Source: Przewalskia tangutica (lineage: Eukaryota; Streptophyta; Magnoliopsida; Solanales; Solanaceae). From it: a stretch of DNA of 64,000 nucleotides. A model generated the notes under the pieces. The model had not been told where the DNA came from, did no database searches, and saw only the letters and a list, made by a program, of their open reading frames with translations. Each line of letters begins with the position of its first letter. Positions within the stretch are counted from its first letter, which is position 1. Below, piece by piece: positions 59,220 to 64,000 of the stretch. A program made the position numbers and the translations under genes. Location of the stretch: contig CM056732.1 of NCBI GenBank assembly GCA_029844215.1, positions 24,367,501 through 24,431,500 of the forward strand, written 5' to 3'.

Positions 59220-60723
59220 TGATCGGTGTATTTTATATACACTTTTTGAGTCATTTTTAGTTAGTATTTTACTCATTTCATTTATGTTTAGTACAGTATT
59301 AGGGTCGTTTTCCTTTCTTTTGTGTCACAGCGGTCAAAAATGGAGAAATAGGGAAAAGAAGATGAAATGAGCATAAAAGAGATGGAATTGCACACAAAAA
59401 GGGCCAAGAAATAAAGTCTAAGAAGTTTCGAAAATTATAGAGGAAATCAGACGAAGGTCGGACGAAAAGGACGATTTAAACGAATTCGCGAGAAAAATGT
59501 CACCGCGCTTGGCTACCGGAAATGAGCCGCGCCCAATGTGCTGCGAAGTCCGAAAGTTGCTGATCTTCAGCCGCGGCTGATCTAGGCGCGGCGCGACGCG
59601 GGATTTTATGAAGTTCTGGGCGAAATTGACATGTTTTTCAGAATCCTAAAGGGATAACTTTTCCTACCTAAAGGGATAACTTTTCCTACCTTAAAACCCT
59701 TACCAAAAAGGATTCTAATAACCTTTCCTACTTACAAATCCTTAACCCTTCACCTAAAGGATTCTTTGGCTATAAATACTCTACATCATTAGAAGAATTA
59801 TTCATTCTCCACTCCACCATTCACCATTCTACATCCATCCTTCCACCAATCCATCTTGTAAATATTTCACAACACAACCCTTGGATGCTTGGCTTGGAGA
59901 GTCGTTCTTAGTAATTTTCTTTTCTTTTCTTTACTTTATTTCAGTTTTTGCATGATGAACTTTGAATTAGTTCTTGTCATCTTTATGGCTAGGAACTAAT
60001 TCTCTTATAGGGCTTTCCATGTTGAATTACTAGAAACTTATGTTATAAATTAATGCATGCTTATGGTTATTTTTCTTATTGAGAGATCTATCCAATAATT
60101 GAGTTGAATTCTTGGTAATTAATTGACAACTAATTATCACTATATGATTTCTAATCAGATTCTGAAAATGGGGGATTGTGAATATGCTGTAAGTTGGGTA
60201 GACATTCTTGGATTGGGGATGAAAATACCTCAATTATTTATGTAGTGTTGATGAGAGGCTTAACAACCCTAATTTTGCACATTGTGCGTGACGGTCAACT
60301 AGGTTTTTGTTCTTAATCCTCCTATAAAGTTATCCTTATCACCGAAAGTTAGGTAAGGTGCGTCTTTGGGTTGAGTGTTTATATAACCCTAACGGAGTAT
60401 AAAACGATTTCAGAACTCCGCTTTCTCCTAAAGAAGAATACCATGAGTTAATGCATTAGTAAGTAGCATAAGCGGATAGTAAGGATACATGGAAGCCCTA
60501 TTCTCATCACAACTGAAGTAAACCTTTATAGTTAAATAGCTTTTATAATTCGTAGTTATAAACAACCAATCAATCATAAATTCACCAAATAGATACTAGA
60601 AAATAGATAGTTGGTAATTGGACCCTAATCCTTGTGGACGATATTCGGTCTTATCAAAGACTATACTACTTGTCACGATAACGTGCACTTGCGTTTAAAG
60701 TGTGTGCATCTTAACGCGCATCA
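59220..60723 (+). repeat. 5' LTR of element E
   Basis: 1504 bp, TGATCGG...GCGCATCA. The word CCTAAAGGGATAACTTTT is tandemly duplicated near 59650-59690. GC-rich cluster at 59500-59600; TATAAATA at 59771-59778. Confidence 0.87.
59502..59778 (+). promoter_or_regulatory. GC-rich motif cluster and TATA box in the 5' LTR of E
   Basis: ACCGCGCT (59502), GCCGCGCC (59526), GCCGCGGC (59570) and GGCGCGGC (59585): spacings 24, 44 and 15 bp. TATAAATA is at 59771-59778. The equivalent block in the 3' LTR (about 63350-63475) has a different sequence. Confidence 0.5.
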
Positions 60724-60936
60724 AGTTTTTAAGCGCTGTCGGGATTAGGCATCGTTCAATATCAAATTTATCTATTTTTAATTTCTAATTTGGTTTTTAT
60801 TTTTGTTTCTTTAAATTATTTATTTTATTTTCTGTTGAAAAAAAAATATAAAAATAATAATTTAAAAAAAAAAAAAAAAAAACAAGTGTGCCGTGATTCG
60901 TTGTTGGTTTTGATTCATCTCAGGGATCCTCAAGAC
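60724..60936 (+). other. Leader of element E with degraded primer-binding site
   Basis: After the LTR comes TTTTTAAGCGCTGTCGGGAT, where D has TTTTTGGCGCCGTTGCCGGG; the tRNA-Asp match is lost at several positions. A run of 19 A lies at about 60864-60882. Confidence 0.7.
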
Positions 60937-61516
60937 ATGGATTTCTACTGTCAATATGATCGAGCTCCAACCATAGAGGAAGAGAGAGAGGAATTGCGAG
61001 AAGTCATACTCAGTCTCACTAAGTATCAAGCGATTCATGGACGAAATGAGATTGACCATAAAGAAGCTGAATCGCAAATAGGAGAACTGTGATCATTTTT
61101 AACAGCGAACAGCAATTTGAGGAGCCTGAACCAAACCCAACTATTGAGGAATCTGGTGAGATAGTTGGTGTAGAAAAGGAAAAGATTGCAGAGATCCAAT
61201 TATTTACCTTCTTGGACTCTGTAGAAATCCTTTTTCTTGCACCTATTACAGAAGAACCACCACTAGCTATCATGGCTGATCCCCAATTAGGAAGCCCATA
61301 CCAGCAAGGGTACCCCCTAGAGTTGAGAGATGTAGAGAATTTCACGGATTCCTACGTTATAAAAAGCATAAAAGACAAGCCTGTCTTGTGTACTTGGGGG
61401 ATAATTGTATGTTTAAGGTTCTTGGTTGAGCAAATAGTTATAGGGAAATTGAGACCTATAGCAATAAATCTGCGAATTAGTTCGCAGAAGGATCCAATGG
61501 GCACTCGGAAAGGTTA
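60937..61516 (+). pseudogene. Short unrecognised ORF of element E, frameshifted
   Basis: ATG at 60937 (MDFYCQYDRAPTIEEERE) runs 51 codons to a TGA at 61090; the coding-like sequence then continues in another frame to the TAA at 61514, with IAEIQLFTFLDSVEILFLAP, MADPQLGSPYQQGYPLELRD and ENFTDSYVIKSIKDKPVLCT. The first part is acidic and probably helical; the second is mixed, with a hydrophobic segment, IIVCLRFLVEQIVIG. I do not recognise a domain. It occupies the place of gag-protease between leader and post-coding block, so it may be a captured sequence. Confidence 0.45.
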
Positions 61517-63088
61517 ATTGCGTCCGACTAAAAGACGTTAAAGACAGCGCTTGTTGGGAGGCAACCCAATATTTTTAATTATGTTATTTTAATTTCTGTC
61601 TTTAGTTTATTTTATTTTGTCTTGAACAGTCTCACGATCTAGGGTTCTTGTTTTGTGTTGTTGGATGACGAATTGGGTGAAAGTCAAAGCAGGAAAAAGG
61701 AGCAAAAGCGAAAAAAAGGAAAAGATCGTCGCCAGCACCTGTGAATCGGCCGCGCGCCGAAACTCAGAGGGCCACAAGATTAGCAGCGGCTGGCCAAATC
61801 TCGAGCATGCGCGAACTTGAGAGCCATATTTCCGTGCAAATTCCAAAAAATTTCCTCCTAGACCTCCGTTATGACCGCTGTGTTGTGTCAGTAAGTTGTC
61901 CTTTTTTTTTCTTTTATGTTCTTTGAGTCTTGCACACATTGGGGACAATGTGTGATTTAAGTTTGGGGGGTTGTTTTATTATTTTTGAGTCTTTTTGAAT
62001 TGTTTTATGTATTTTTGAGTCAAAAGTTTTTTTAATTTTTTTTTTTTATCTCTTTTGAGTCATATTTTTTTTTTAGATCATGCATGTTGTAGTTACTTGA
62101 AACACCTAATGAAGTAAAGTGAAATAATGTAATGGAATTAGAAGCAACCATCTGAACACTTAGGATAGATATGCCAAAAATTCATGAAATCAAACTATTT
62201 GGGGTATCTTGCTTGATGTATGCATTGTTAGTGATTAAACCTATGTGTCTGCTTGCTTACTATTTGAGGCGAAATAGTTAGGATATGCATGTTAGGGAGA
62301 TGACTCAGGCATTTCTTTGTTGGCCCTTTCTTACCATTCTTTGCCTATCCCTGACAGTCAAATTATATCCCTAGTCAGCCCCTTTGAGCCTAAAAATAAG
62401 ACCTTTCTTTGACACCCTATAATTCCATACTTGTGCCATAAGTGAAAAATTGAGATGTTTGGAATATAAAGTGTTGAAAAAGAGACAAAAGAGAGTAAAC
62501 AATTTTGATGCACCCCAATGAAAAAGTAATAATAAATAGGCAAAAGCCTAAGTTTGGGGGTGTTTGTTTTTCATAATACACTTCACTCTCTCAAAACAAA
62601 AGAGGGGAAAGATAGATATGAAGTAAAGAAAGGAAATCAAAAGAAAAGGGAAGAATTGAAAAGCAAAAGAGTTTATGGTACATACAATGAGCCTAAATGC
62701 CTATTTTTACCTACCCCTGCCTAAGCCTACATTACAACCCTGAAAAGTCCTGAAGATCTCTAAAATGTGTATCCATGATTAGTGGAGAATAGCAAGTGAA
62801 CAGGCCATAGAATTTTGAAATTGACATGCATAGTTAGGTATTCTTACTTCCATTTAGCATGATTAAATTGAATTTGCGAAATATCTTACTTTAAGTGTTT
62901 AGAATGCTAAAAATCCATGCTATATGTTCCTACATATTATCCTACTAACCTTCATGCTTTTCTAAGTGACAATTATACATCAATTTGATCAAATGTCTTT
63001 GAGTCATTTTATTTTCTTTTCTTTCACGTCTTTGTTTATATTTTTTATCTTTGCTCGAGGGCGAGCAAAGGTTAAGTTTGGGGGTATT
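61517..63088 (+). other. 3' non-coding region and PPT of element E
   Basis: The conserved block with TTGGGAGGCAACCCAA (about 61520-61570), a GC-rich cluster (GCCGCGCGCC at 61749, CAGCGGCTGGCC near 61783), hairpin 61933-61954 plus PPT-like 61957-61972, a second PPT-like stretch at 62548-62562, hairpin 63049-63070, and a PPT ending at 63088. The order is the same as in D but without ORF2. Confidence 0.7.
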
Positions 63089-64000
63089 TGATCGGTGTAT
63101 TTTATATACACTTTTTGAGTCATTTTTAGTTAGTATTTTACTCATTTCATTTATGTTTAGTACAGTATTAGGGTCGTTTTCCTTTCTTTTGTGTCACAGC
63201 GGTCAAAATGGAGAAATAGGGAAAAGAAGATGAAATGAGCATAAAAGAGATGGAATTGCACACAAAAAGGGCCAAGAAATAAAGTCTAAGAAGTTCCGGA
63301 AATTATAGAGGAAATCAGACGAAGGCCGGACGAAAAAAGGACGACGAAACGATTATTCGCCAGAAAAATGTCACCGGCCATGCGCTCGGAAGCCGAGCCG
63401 CGCCAATGTGCTGCGAAGTCCGAAGTTGCTGATCTTCAGCGTCGCGCGCTTGGTCATGCGGCGCCGACGCGGGATTTTATGAAGTTCTGGGCGAAATTGA
63501 CATGTTTTTCAGAATCCTAAAGGGATAACTTTTCCTACCTAAAGGGATAACTTTTCCTACCTTAAAACCCTTACCAAAAAGGATTCTAATAACCTTTCCT
63601 ACTTACAAATCCTTAACCCTTCACCTAAAGGATTCTTTGGCTATAAATACTCTACATCATTAGAAGAATTATTCATTCTCCACTCCACCATTCACCATTC
63701 TACATCCATCCTTCCACCAATCCATCTTGTAAATATTCCACAACACAACCCTTGGATGCTTGGCTTGGAGACTCGTTCTTAGTAATTTTCTTTTCTTTTC
63801 TTTACTTTATTTCAGTTTTTGCATGATGAACTTTGAATTAGTTCTTGTCATCTTTATGGCTAGGAACTAATTCTCTTATAGGACTTTCCATGTTGAATTA
63901 CTAGAAACTTATGTTATAAATTAATGCATGCTTATGTTTATTTTTCTTATTGAGAGATCTATCCAATAATTGAGTTGAATTTTTGGTAATTAATTGACAA
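63089..64000 (+). repeat. 3' LTR of element E (runs past the window end)
   Basis: 912 bp visible, nearly identical to 59220-60130 apart from the GC-rich block at about 63280-63475. TATAAATA at 63642-63649. Confidence 0.87.

Larger units (their letters stand above)
59220..64000 (+). mobile_element. Element E: short Athila-like element without gag
   Basis: LTRs at 59220-60723 and from 63089 (running past the window end) begin TGATCGG and are nearly identical except in one GC-rich block. The interior is only 2.37 kb and has no gag, protease or pol; it carries one short broken ORF and the same 3' non-coding modules as G and D. The primer-binding site is degraded. It is nested in the 3' LTR of its relative D; the expected duplicated target is about ATAGT (59215-59219). 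Confidence 0.85.

Overview
The window is plant nuclear DNA made almost entirely of nested LTR retrotransposons around one intact host gene. The host gene is split by GT-AG introns and carries SINE copies of the kind common in Solanaceae (SolS-like and TS/Au-like 3' ends). The retroelement families (Tekay-like, Athila-like, Tat/Ogre-like, Copia Ale-like) are typical of large eudicot genomes. A solanaceous plant is my best inference, not a proven identification.

Layout. (1) 1-13128: 3' part of a non-coding Tekay-like Ty3/gypsy element (A). Its roughly 2.4-kb 3' LTR is split by an Athila-like gag-protease element (G, 4157-10935). (2) 13129 to about 14.9 kb: the RNase H end and 3' LTR of a Copia element (F) into which A had inserted. 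(3) About 14.9-20.4 kb: the gene island. The minus-strand gene at 16673-19718 encodes a chloroplast thioredoxin-like 2 (ACHT-type) protein in four exons, with two SINEs in intron 1. (4) About 20.4-21.39 kb: a probable fragment of another LTR. (5) 21395 onward: a decayed Copia element (H) that contains everything else. Its protease is split by Tekay-like element B (22978-42509, TSD GTTAC), whose 5' LTR is split by its relative C (26609-36289, TSD TTGCG). H resumes at 42515 and its reverse transcriptase is cut at 44747 by a minus-strand Tat/Ogre-like element (T). T has four tandem-repeat arrays next to its 3' LTR and is itself split at 51834 by Athila-like element D. The 3' LTR of D is cut 89 bp in by a third Athila-like element, E (59220 to beyond the window end).

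No complete autonomous element is visible. A has no recognisable coding sequence. B lost the pol remnant that C still has. G and D carry only gag and protease (D also an ORF2). E carries only an unrecognised short ORF. All of them would have depended on enzymes supplied in trans.

Main unexplained signals. First, CpG-rich, paired CGCG-type palindromes, often about 20-24 bp apart, lie 70-250 bp upstream of the TATA box in LTRs of otherwise unrelated families (G, D, E, F; a weaker version at 20.65 kb), with a second cluster inside G, D and E. Second, two hairpins with matched base-pair changes flank the polypurine tract at identical spacing in G, D and E. Third, each of these elements has three polypurine-tract-like sequences. 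Fourth, T carries a run of unrelated tandem arrays in its 3' region. Fifth, sister LTRs differ mainly in GC-rich blocks, which may reflect biology or sequencing error at methylated sites.
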